Made by a program: the position numbers and the translations under genes. The notes under the pieces were generated by a model. It was not told where the DNA came from, did not search any database, and saw only the letters and a list, made by a program, of their open reading frames with translations. Positions 42,481 to 51,479 of a stretch of DNA of 64,000 nt are shown in pieces. This DNA comes from Aristolochia californica (Eukaryota > Streptophyta > Magnoliopsida > Piperales > Aristolochiaceae). The DNA lies in NCBI GenBank assembly GCA_029961685.1, contig JARWKL010000008.1, positions 6,016,501-6,080,500 on the forward strand. Reading direction: 5' to 3'. The first letter of the stretch is position 1, and each line of letters begins with the position of its first letter.

Positions 42481-43352
42481 ATTGGTGTCCGACCCCTTAC
42501 TGCTCATCGCAGTTATAACAGAGATTTTTGGACAGCCTTTCTACCATCTCCGCACTCGTCAATTTTTTTATAAAGCTCGGTAGGGAATTACCAGGGTGGG
42601 GATCGGCTACCCGAGTCGTAGTCGGAGTGTGTCTGGATGGTGCTGTTGTAGATGCTCCCTGAGATGAATTATAGCGGCGCCCTTGCCATGTGGAGGAAGT
42701 GTTCCTCTCACTCGACCAACCCGGCTTACGTTGCTGCAACTGTTGTCGTTGTTCCATTGCTCGGGCCATATTCATGGCATGAGCTAGATCCGTGGGCATA
42801 AGGAGTTCTACCTCTAGCCGTAAATACTCATTAAGACCTGCTGTGAATAAGGAGACCTGCTGGTCAACCAATACCCTCTCTCTAGCACGAGCCAACTTTT
42901 CCTGGAATAGTTTTTGATATTGTTCCACCGAACCCGTTTGTCTCAATAGGACTAACTCTCCCAAGGGGTTGCTGTTGGCGGGAGGCCCAAATCTAACTGT
43001 GCATAGATTTTTAAAATCTCCCCAAGTCATTCCCGGTCTCTCTTTCTCTACTTGAGTTACCCTTAACATGGCTTCATCTGTCATATGGAAAGAGGCTAGT
43101 TGCACCTTATCCCATTCAGTAGTCCCTTGGTTCAATTTTTTTTTTTTCACATCTATGCAACCAAATTACGAGATCCACAAAACCATTGAAAGAGGGAAAC
43201 TCTAACTTGGTGTACCTTGGGATTGTGCCTCCATGCTGAGGTGCTTGGACCGCAGTGCGCCCAGGCCACTGCTCCCCTCTTCTGTGATATGGTTGAGCAA
43301 CCTCTCTCACCTCTGGACTCTGATGTCTCTCTGTCCTCAACTCATGTAGCAT
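42481..43352 (-). pseudogene. gag: Chromo-1 gag
   Basis: Starts at Met 43352. The motif PRYTKLEFPSFNG is the conserved entry to chromovirus gag. A length change in the T12 run (43136-43147, A12 on the coding strand) shifts the frame; 42497-43150 continues with the Retrotrans_gag domain (WGDFKNLCTVRFGP, SVEQYQKLFQEKLAR, LFTAGLNEYLRLEVEL). A zinc-knuckle-type CYNCDEQ is cut by TAA after Gln, before GHQCKRLFW. Confidence 0.85.
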
Positions 43353-43498
43353 GCTAATGATTCAGCTCATCTCTTCTTCCAAACCACAAACCTTTCCCAA
43401 CACTGGTTGTGCTGTTTCAAGGCTATCTTCTATCTTTTGTATCCTGATTTGGATTTCTTCATTGCTGATATTTTGCTGATATTATCCCCCATGTTACC

Positions 43499-43513
43499 CT
43501 GCTCTGATACCAA
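43499..43513 (-). other. Chromo-1 primer-binding site
   Basis: Minus strand TTGGTATCAGAGCAG, two bases inside the 5' LTR; complementary to initiator tRNA-Met. Confidence 0.85.
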
Positions 43514-43515
43514 GT

Positions 43516-44423
43516 TGTTACGGTCCCAAGTCACGGATCAAGTAACACGGCGTGGGATTTGTGAATCCAACACTGGTACTGAGTTGCTGGACTCGGTATG
43601 AGTGTAAAAAAAAATCTTCCTTGCTGGTTTTCTCTCACGCGGACAAGACTTGATGGATACAATATCTTGATTGCTAAATATATGAAGTTAAGCCATCAAT
43701 ATTGACCAGAAATAAGTAAGGAGAATACCTTTCTTTCTTCTCACGGAAATCAGGGTTTCCTCCCTTGATTTGGTTGTAGCAAGGCAAGCTATGTACACCT
43801 AGCTTGTAGCAAGCCTTGGCCCACGTGCATGAATGATTATCCTCTCTTTCCTTGCTGACTCCAACCTTAGGAACAACAATTAATCTCCTTCACATGAATG
43901 ACCAGAAAACTCTCCACTTGCTGATCGTCAAGAGGGTTAGACCCCTTGATGGTGGCTGACGTTGATGAAGAGGGAGAACCCTCTCTTTGGGCTTGGAAAA
44001 GGGGGCAGGAAGCTCCTTTTCTTAGTATGGATGATAGAGGATGAATTTGGGTGAAGATGGATGGCAATGGGGGGGGTGAAGGATAGGTTGGATTTTTGTA
44101 GTAAACCCTAAACTCGACATCAAGAGGTGATCTCAACCTGTTTAGACTAGGTTATTCTAAAATCTCAAAGCTTACCTATTTCATTCATACCTATCCCTTA
44201 AATAGGGAGTTTTAGGGTTAGGGTTACAATAATTTCCCCTAATGCCCTTACATATAAAGTAATTAGAAATAACTCCTACTTAAAACAATATAAGAAATAA
44301 ATCCTACTTAAAACAATATAAGAAATAAATCCTACTCAAAGAAATATAAGAATTAAATCCTATTGAGTGAGTTGTTGTTGTCTTCTTCGTTGTGTGACTC
44401 GGTGTGCTATTGAGTCCACAACA
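43516..44423 (-). repeat. Chromo-1 5' LTR
   Basis: 908 bp, nearly identical to 38206-39120. Followed by the TGGAG target duplication at 44424-44428. Confidence 0.92.
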
Positions 44424-45510
44424 TGGAGCATGTGGTTTCCATGAGTTTTATTATTCTTTAGCTGTATTCCTTTTTGTAGTCGTTCTGGTGTTTTAACTTT
44501 TTCCCATTGAGGACAATGTCAGGTTTAGGTTATATATATATTTTTTTTTGTAAAATTGTGTAGAATATGCATATTAGAAATCTGATATCATTTGTTGTGA
44601 TCCATGAGAATTCAGTGGGGTAACTTACTATTGCATTAGACTTGGAACTTAGTTGCAAAAGAGAACATGTAAATCTAGTATTGATCTATGTTAGTCTGAA
44701 TAGTCTTGTATGCCTATTTGATCTTATTCTTTTTTATATCTCAGTGAAATTCTTTGTTGTAATGTATGAATACAAATGGAAATGCTCTTGCTTGCAAAAG
44801 ACAGATAACCTCAGAAATAGCCTGGGCAAACCCAGGGACATGCACCGGAATAGTCGGTAATAGCGAAAAGTATTCAGTGAAAAAAAAATTATGCTGGTAA
44901 TAGCGAAAAATGGGTTTAAATCTGGAAGCAATGAGTTTCCTTAACTTTGATGATGAATTGTAAGTTGAAAGAAGTTGTAGGTCAAGATTGAAATATGTAT
45001 ACTTCTTTTGTGAAATTGTTAGACAACAACCTTACTCTACTATTTTCTCTTAATTGTGATGTGACCAGGATTTTATTGTTATCTGTTGCCTCCTTGTTCT
45101 GTTGAAGTAATTGCTTATGGGTCACATTGGTTCAGGTGGAGTACCCGTGAGTGAATTTGGATTGATAATGTGTTATATTTTACACAGGTTTTCAAATTGA
45201 ACAGGGTTTCAAATGATTTTCAGACATTTTACGATACTAAGTGTTAGTCATATGCTAATGAGGAGTAGATTTTCTTCAGTTTTCTTTTTATATTGTTGAT
45301 ATAGATGAATTTTGTGGGTAAATTCCATGCAAATCCTCATGAGACACAACTCGTCCACTACCGTAAAGTAAGGGTTTAACGGCTTGTTGCATACGCTAAA
45401 TGCAATTGTGTTCCCTAGGTAAGTGGCATTTTGTTTTCCTAGGCTTAATTTTGGTTCTGTTGTTGTTTTGCTAGGGACTAGCAAAGATTTAGGTTTGGGG
45501 GTGTGATAGA
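44424..45510 (+). other. Athila-1 3' untranslated region, second part
   Basis: Continues 38205. No coding signal: the short frames at 44642-44860 and 45564-45767 have no recognisable domain. The last 90 bases (45421-45510) hold the polypurine tract (GGTTTGGGGGTG) before LTR-B and are the inverted twin of 32072-32161. Confidence 0.65.
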
Positions 45511-46197
45511 TGCCAGATTATGACATGAGAACTAGGTTAATTATAATAGAATAGCCCTTATAATTGTGTTGTAGGTTGTTATTTATCGGTTGTCAAATGA
45601 AACGTGCATTTATTGAATTTGGCATTAATCACTGTTTATATTGCATATTTTTCTCTCCTGAATTATATTTCATTCCTTTTACGGTTTATTTCTTCCTGAA
45701 AATTTTTTATGGATTCAATTATGGAATTTCAGGAGAATATCGTGTGGAGAAGGAGATATTTACATAAATGCCATTAGTGAAAGGGAGAGGTATTTTTAGG
45801 GAGAAATTGATTTGAGGGGGAGGGGGGAAGAGAGCTCGAGAGAGTCTTAAGCCGGCTGCCAACTGAAAGAAGAGAGACCTGAGAGGGCTCCCTCCAGTCG
45901 TTGTTCGCCGCGTGCCACCGTCATCCGACCGAGAATAGACCTGAGGAGAGCTCGAGAGAGTCTCCTCCGGAGCCGATTCCGCATTCCGACCATCCTCCGA
46001 CGTCGATTACGCATTTTCGACCACTTCCCGAGCCTAGTCCGACTCCGACCGAGACTCGAGAGAGCCGGTCAGAGGATTTCGCTTCCATTCCATCTTCCGC
46101 CGCACCACCTCCCTCGGGGGATTTTGATTCCTCTTCGCCGGTGTCGTCTCCAGTCTCGGTCGGAGTCGGACTAGGCTCGGGAAGTGGTCGGAAATGC
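45511..46197 (+). repeat. Athila-1 third, partial LTR (LTR-B) with internal inverted scrap
   Basis: Plus-strand LTR starting TGCCAGATTATGACATG at 45511, matching the starts of LTR-A and LTR-C on the minus strand. It is regular up to about 46150. Then 46151-46197 is a 47-bp piece of the same LTR in reverse orientation, the inverse of 46011-46056, and at 46198 the sequence switches to reverse-oriented gag. So the LTR is about half length and ends in a fold-back. Confidence 0.8.
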
Positions 46198-46550
46198 GGG
46201 TCCTCCTTCTCCAACCCATAGAATGTTGGGAGGAGTTGGATCATACCCGGTTTCAACTCATAACTAGTAGCAGTAGTGGGTGGCAATATAATGCAAGAAG
46301 GTGATGTGAAGTTGGATGGGATAGAATAATCCCTCCGGTCTCTACGGTCACCTGCCACAGGTAACTGTAATGGTTCACCCTGATTGGCCACGGTAGCTCC
46401 TAACTTGACTTCTGGTGTTTTCCTATAAATATGTTCTACCTCTTCAATAAAGGGAGCTAATGGTTCACCTAGGGAGCGGCGCACGTGCATAAAAACACAA
46501 AAAGAAACAAAACTAACTATCAAATTATACTAACAAACTAACTACTGAAA
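46198..46550 (-). pseudogene. gag: Athila-1 gag N-terminus, minus strand
   Basis: Minus-strand frame from Met 46523: RSLGEPLAPFI, VEHIYRKTPEVKLGATVANQ, SYELKPGMIQLLPTFYGLEK. This is the N-terminal arm of Athila gag, in the orientation of the outer LTRs. It ends exactly at the 26-bp stretch (46198-46223) that is the reverse complement of 32182-32207, where the plus-strand gag takes over 14 kb away. Downstream codons of this frame (to 45921) are LTR sequence read in antisense. Confidence 0.8.
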
Positions 46551-46714
46551 ATACGAACTAACTAGAAGAAATAAAAATAACTCCACACAAATTCATCAAG
46601 ATAAAACAAAAACATAAAATAATGAAAGCAGAAAAATAAATCTAACCTAAGACCATGGAGAACAAAGAAATACACTTAATACGTGCCTCCCCAGCAACGA
46701 CGCCAAAAACTTGA
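46551..46714 (-). other. Athila-1 leader and primer-binding site
   Basis: Minus strand: after the LTR end, TTTTTGGCGTCGTTGCTGGG (about 46692-46711) is the primer-binding site, close to the TGGCGCCGTTGCCGGGG form of plant Athila/Tat elements. A short leader follows to gag. Confidence 0.8.
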
Positions 46715-48114
46715 TGAGAAATTTAATTACATCGGCTTTTATACCTCGCAAGCGTATGAATCGTTCATGTAATCTAGCTGGAAGCGAGGGTCATATCCAC
46801 ATGGAGGACTAAATTTTGTGTATTCTTTAGTCAACTAGCCAAACCAAATATGATGAATTAATCTGAACTAAACACTGATTATATCCTAAATTATCAAACA
46901 ATGATCTAATTAACTACTTGCACAACAGGAAACTTCAACTTTGGATTTTATCGTGATTGGTGCATCTCTCGAGTGCCACGTAACCATGAATCCGGATTCT
47001 CAATCCTTGCGTCTAGCCCCTCTCGGGTGCCTAGAGTTAAGGATAGAGATCAGATTATAATGCCGGAATCCAACCTAAATTATAATCCTGCCCTAACTAA
47101 CTAATTACTCAGAAAATTCAAAAAACAAATATTCGATAAACATAAATTCTCAAATCAAATTTAATAAGAATTCAAAACCTAAGTTCAAACTATAGGAAAC
47201 TAATTAAATTACAAAATGATGGATTACTCCCCTTCTTCTTCCTCTTGCTCAGGCAGCAATTCCGTTCTCACAGTTGCTGCGATTTCTAGAAATTAAGGGC
47301 TTCGGGCTGCAAGAGCGAGCGGCCGGAAGTGGAGACGACGCTGGCGAAGAGGAATCGAAATCCCCCTGAGGGAGGTGGTACGGCGGAAGACGGAATGGAA
47401 GCAAAATCCTCTGACCGGCTCTCTCGAGTCTCGGTCGGAGTCAGACTAGGCTCGTGAAGTGGTCGGAAATGTGTAATCGATGCCGGAGGTTGGTCGGAAT
47501 GCGGAATCGGCGCCGGAGGAGCCCTCTCTGGTCACCTCTAGGCCTGGCGAGCAAAAAATGGCAGTGTCGAACTTGCCGTGATGGAGACTCTCTCGAGCTC
47601 TCCTCAGGTCTGTTCTCGGTTGTCGGACAATGGTGGACGACAGTGGTGCGGGACGAACGACAGTTGGAGGGAGCCCTCGCGGGTCTCTCTTCTTTCAGTC
47701 GACGACTGGCTTGAGTCTCTCTCGAGCTCTCTTCCCCCCTCCCCCTCAAATCGATTTCGCCCTAAAAATTCCTTTCCTTTTCACTAATGGCATTTCTGTA
47801 AATATCTCCTTTTCACTAATGGCATTTCTGTAAATATCTCCTTTTCACTAATGGCATTTCTGTAAATATCTCCTTCTCCACACAAAATTCTTCTAAAATT
47901 CAATAATTGAATCCATAAAAATCATTTTAGGAAGAAATAAACCCTAAAAGCAATGAAATATAATTCAGGAGAGAAAATATGCAATATAAGCAGTGATTAA
48001 TGCCAAATTCAATAAATGCACGTTTCATTTGAAAACCGATAAATAACCACCTATAACACAATTATAAGGGTTATTCTATTATAATTAACCCAGTTCTCAT
48101 GTTAGAATCTGGCA
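46715..48114 (-). repeat. Athila-1 right outer LTR (LTR-C)
   Basis: 1400 bp; minus strand TGCCAGATTCTAACATG ... AATTTCTCA, followed by the primer site. About 100 bp longer than LTR-A, in part from a three-fold tandem repeat of a 38-bp unit CTCCTTTTCACTAATGGC... at about 47766-47875. Confidence 0.82.
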
Positions 48115-48119
48115 CATGT

Positions 48120-48710
48120 ATCATCAAATGTTGGAATAGCTAAGGAGCTAAGGAGTTGAGTTTTGGCAACCTCAAGGTAAGGCTTGATGTTTGGTTTCTA
48201 AGGCTTCCCTCTATTTTTTCTTGAATAGAGACATCAGTGGAGTAAGACTGAGCTAGCTTCTACTCTAGAATGAAACCTCTGAATCTTACCAAGTACTCAT
48301 GTAAGTTGTCTCCTTGTTTGGTATTGAACATATTTTTGTAAAACCTCATATAACTTTTAGAGACTTTCAATGATTGAGTATAGCTTGAGACATGTATCCC
48401 TGATTTGTTTAGCTATTTCTAGATGGATTACATTATTAGCTACTAGCTCCTCCATGTTGTTTATAATCCAATTAATCATCAAGGTATCATTTTTGAACCA
48501 CTTATTGTAATTCATATCTTCTTCATCAATAGATGGTCCTAGCTTGGTCAGGTGACCAAATAGGTCTTGAGTAATAAGAAATCTCCCAACTGATTTTGAC
48601 CAGCTCGAGTAATCAGATAACCCTCTTAAGAGTAAGGTGCTAATCCTAAGAACATCATTCTTACTTCCAATATGTTCTTTAGCCATGAGAGGCAAGTAAG
48701 GCCTATAACC
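48120..48710 (-). pseudogene. gag: Copia-4 gag N-part
   Basis: 48357-48695 reads SKNDVLRISTLLLRGLSDYSSW, LFGHLTKLGPS, WFKNDTLMINWIINNMEE and IAKQIRDTCLKLYS, a Copia gag of the UBN2 type. Codons further left (to SSLAIPTFDD at 48125) continue with frame changes up to the Athila-1 insertion point. The same SLAxPxFDD motif at 58500 in Copia-5 shows how the two halves should join. Confidence 0.8.
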
Positions 48711-49746
48711 AATAATACTTCAAGAGTCAATTAGATCAAACCAAACCAAACAATCAATTTGAACCAACTCGGCTCAAGAGAGAATCTGATCTCAATCCTT
48801 CAATTTCAATATTCAATTATTGACTTTAGTCAATGTACTTAACTATGGAAATTCTTGACTGTCCAAACAAAATCATATCTTTCTTGATTAAGAGAATCAA
48901 ACCAAATATTCACCAAATCATGATCTTAGAAGATCTTCCACAAATTCAGGCACTTCCTAATATAAACAAGGATTTTTTCCCTTGTATCACTTGCCAAAAA
49001 CTAATCTTTCCTTGCCTTAATACTCAAGGATATCACATTTGATTCTTGTAATTTTTCTAAAATTCCAATAAATCTTTCAAAATTCGTGGCTGGCCAAAAA
49101 GGAATTTTCATTCCTTGAATGATAGCAAGAGAGGTAATAAAAAAATAGCTGTCCTTGCCTTTTTTTCTTGAGATTTTTGGGCAAGTAAATCTTCTCTTAT
49201 TCTAAACGTGTGAGGGAGAGTAAGGAGATTAATTCTCAAAATACAAAATCACCAAATATTTCTGTTCATGCTCGGCAAACCAGAAAATTTATTCTTCATG
49301 CTGATTTGACAAAACCTTGATAATGCCTCTTTAATATCCGATCATTGAAAAAATTCTTGGGTAATTTCTCCGCATGGCTTTGTGAAGAACATAGAGTATC
49401 ATATGTTTAAGGTGAAAAAAAGAAAAAACCAAGTAATGATTCAAAAAGGAACTTGCATCATCACTTGTATCAAACCGATTTTAATGACGAAGAGGCAATG
49501 AGAGAAGCAACATATAATCGATATTCTCTTTTAAGACTCAAGAATCCAATCTTAAAATCATAATAAACACAAGATGGACTTGAAAAGAATACAATTATCT
49601 AAGCATTAGAACAACTTCATATCATGAAGAGATAGAATAAGGATAATCAACTTATCTCAATGAGCTTGTTTCTTCAAAGAAGCTTCAATGGATGACTTGA
49701 TCATCAAACTTTCAGAGTATCTTCTTTTGACATTCGATCCTAAATT
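48711..49746 (-). other. Copia-4 leader
   Basis: Long untranslated leader between primer-binding site and gag. No coding signal. 48730-48850 and the stretch near 49080 are clearly similar, in reverse, to 61090-61540 of LARD-3 (shared TTGACTAAAGTCAATAATTG). Confidence 0.65.
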
Positions 49747-49762
49747 CACTGCTCTAATACCA
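49747..49762 (-). other. Copia-4 primer-binding site
   Basis: Minus strand TGGTATTAGAGCAGTG directly after the LTR end; initiator tRNA-Met type with one change. Confidence 0.8.
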
Positions 49763-50087
49763 TGTTGAATTTAGGATCCTTTGATTAGTACTTTGAGCAA
49801 AGAAGAGTGTGAGAGGAGAAGAGAGAAAAAAGAGAACTCAGCTAGAGAAGAAAAGAGAGAACGAGAGAGAAGAGAAGAACCTTTAGGCTTGCAAAGGGAA
49901 CTTGGACGAATTGTGAGAAGGGGAGAGAACTATGCCCTTAGGACTACAAGTTTTACATAAGAAAAGACATAAGTAGACATGTTTCTTCTTGACTAATTAC
50001 ATCCTTGTGCCATCTTTATGAGATGACTTCTTATTTACTAGGATGCCACCTCTCTTGGACTTGTGAGCTTGAGCCCATCTTCTAACA
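49763..50087 (-). repeat. Copia-4 5' LTR
   Basis: 325 bp; minus strand TGTTAGAAGATGGGCTC ... GGATCCTAAATTCAACA. Lacks about 170 bp present in the 3' LTR (the region with TATA box and duplication). Confidence 0.85.
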
Positions 50088-50530
50088 CGTATAATGTCCA
50101 ATAATTCCACATGTGTAACATATATCGATATGCATTGGTGAGGTTGTGACCTTTATCACATTTGTCCTATGAGAACTACTAGATTCTCTTTGTATTCTAG
50201 TCTCATGGACCTTTACTTTAAATTCCAAGATTCTCTCTTGATTTTCTGATCTAATCTTAGGAGTGAGTTTTCCCAAGGTTACAATCTTTATGCATGGGAT
50301 AAGTCGAGGGTTCTTGTTTCCGCTATACGTTTTTGGGTCTCTAGTAATTTGTTCTCTTTTTGAAGTTCAAGAACCCTAGAGCAGAAATTTTCATTTTCTT
50401 TTCTCAACTCAAGATTGTTTGAAGAGTAGAATTCATGTTTACGAGATTCTTAGATGAGCCTTATGTTTTCTTCTCTAAGATCTTCTAGCCTTATTTCCCA
50501 GACATGTTTCATCCAAGATACAAATCACTA
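50088..50530 (-). pseudogene. gag: Copia-3 gag: coiled coil and split zinc knuckle
   Basis: Minus strand from 50520: a coiled-coil stretch rich in Leu, Glu and Lys (EIRLEDLREENIR, NLELRKENENF, LELQKENKLL) typical of SIRE/Maximus gag, then 50082-50276 with CYTCGIIGH at the left edge. The CX2CX4H part of the zinc knuckle stands here; the remaining X4C lies at 23880, on the other side of Copia-4. Stops at the linker. The capsid domain further right is missing. Confidence 0.7.
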
Positions 50531-50900
50531 TTTGCAACAAGCTGAAATATTTTTCCTCCCCTAGCTTGAGGAGTGTAAATTAAGTGCACGTCAAGAGGTG
50601 GCAAAGGAGGTAAATAAATGGTTTTTTTTTCACAAGGATGATACAAGGGTGTAATTAAGTAAGATGATGTATGTCTACTTATATCTTTTTCTTTGAAAAA
50701 CTTGTAGCATTAAGGACATTATAGTTATTATAAACTTTCTTCCACAACTATAAATAAGAGACTCAAGGCATGAGGTACAGATCATTAAGTCTCTCTTCTT
50801 CTCATAAATTCGTCCCTAGCCTATTCTCTCTTTTCCCAAGCTCTCTCTCCGTCTCTCTCTCTCCTTCTCCTTTGCTTGTTTTTCTCATAAAATTTCAGGT
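50531..50900 (+). repeat. LTR remnant of the LARD/Copia-4 family
   Basis: CTAGCTTGAGGAG (about 50562) is a degraded polypurine tract. The following LTR has CAAGAGGTGGCAAAGG, GGTGTAATTAAGTAAGATG and a CTATAAATAAGAG box at about 50745. It cuts off Copia-3. The 3' end is unclear, in a CT-rich stretch at 50840-50880. Confidence 0.55.
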
Positions 50901-51479
50901 GGAAACTGCTAAGACGGTTGTTGGGCATGCTTGAAAGGCAATTTTTTCTCATGTAGATTCCATGTAAAACGTGTTGTGGGCCCCTGATTCCAATTTCATT
51001 GAACAGAATCTTCTTCCACTCTTCTCAGCAGAGGCTATGATAGAGAAGTTGTGGCCCAAAATCAAGGGCGTGCATCTCTAGTACAGTTCACGTGTACAGG
51101 GCCCACATTAGTTAGGGAATCTCGTCCCACCTTCTGCATCTTCCACTATTCCTCCTTTTTCTTTTTTATACAAGCTTACGTCCATTATTATTCCGCCAAG
51201 GCCCCAAAAACATATACAAGAAATAAGAGTTTACAACGCAGGAAATAAAAAATTACTGGGTTGGAATCATTGATTCAAGTTCTATTCCACCAAAATCCAA
51301 ACGAGTTTGATTTCGAGTACGCTCAGTTGATGGCACCTTGACAGTGAAGAACGTGCGATCAGATGGTCCACAAAAAGGACTCTCACTCGACCTCCCTACT
51401 TGAACCCAACATAATGAATAAGAATCAAGATAGAGATGGTTCATACATCATGTTGTTGGAAGTATTTTAACGGCGAGGC
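50901..51479. other. Unclassified sequence before the MITE array
   Basis: No LTR end, domain or RNA recognised. Two short frames (51051-51248 plus, 51253-51444 minus) have no recognisable content. Confidence 0.4.

Larger units (their letters stand above)
38206..44423 (-). mobile_element. Chromo-1: complete Ty3/Gypsy chromovirus
   Basis: 6218 bp with LTRs 38206-39120 (915 bp) and 43516-44423 (908 bp), both TGTTACGGTCC ... CCACAACA, and exact 5-bp duplications TGGAG (38201-38205, 44424-44428). Minus-strand order: primer site, gag, protease, reverse transcriptase, RNase H, integrase, chromodomain, polypurine tract. The C-terminal chromodomain defines a chromovirus; which clade I cannot say. The two LTRs are very similar, so it is one of the youngest insertions in the window, but stops and frameshifts make it non-autonomous now. 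Confidence 0.93.
30772..48114 (-). mobile_element. Athila-1: Ty3/Gypsy element with inverted body
   Basis: Outer LTRs at 30772-32071 and 46715-48114 both read on the minus strand and are flanked by CATGA (30767-30771) and CATGT (48115-48119), a 5-bp target duplication with one mismatch. A tRNA primer site and the gag start next to the right LTR also read minus, as does the polypurine tract next to the left LTR. But 32162-45510, holding the rest of gag, all of pol, the 3' untranslated region and a third partial LTR, reads plus. Chromo-1 is inserted in the 3' untranslated region. Pol type (long spacer, no chromodomain) and the GGCGTCGTTGCTGGGG primer site place it near Athila/Tat. It is inserted in gag of Copia-4. 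Confidence 0.85.
23889..50087 (-). mobile_element. Copia-4: Ty1/Copia element split by LARD-1 and Athila-1
   Basis: Minus-strand element: 5' LTR 49763-50087, leader, gag start 48120-48710, [Athila-1 30772-48114], gag end, integrase, reverse transcriptase start to 28416, [LARD-1 25533-28410], reverse transcriptase end and RNase H to 24404, 3' LTR 23889-24387. Flanking 5-mers CACAT (23884-23888) and CGTAT (50088-50092) differ by two transitions, compatible with an old target duplication. The insertion point is inside the zinc knuckle of Copia-3. Confidence 0.85.

Noticed and set aside
45901..46221. 106-codon Pro/Ser-rich plus-strand frame
   Set aside because: It runs through LTR-B, the inverted LTR scrap and antisense gag, so it is a chimaera of rearranged non-coding DNA.
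47441..47833. Arg/Ser-rich frames on both strands in LTR-C
   Set aside because: They lie in the GC-rich core of the LTR and are not kept in LTR-A.
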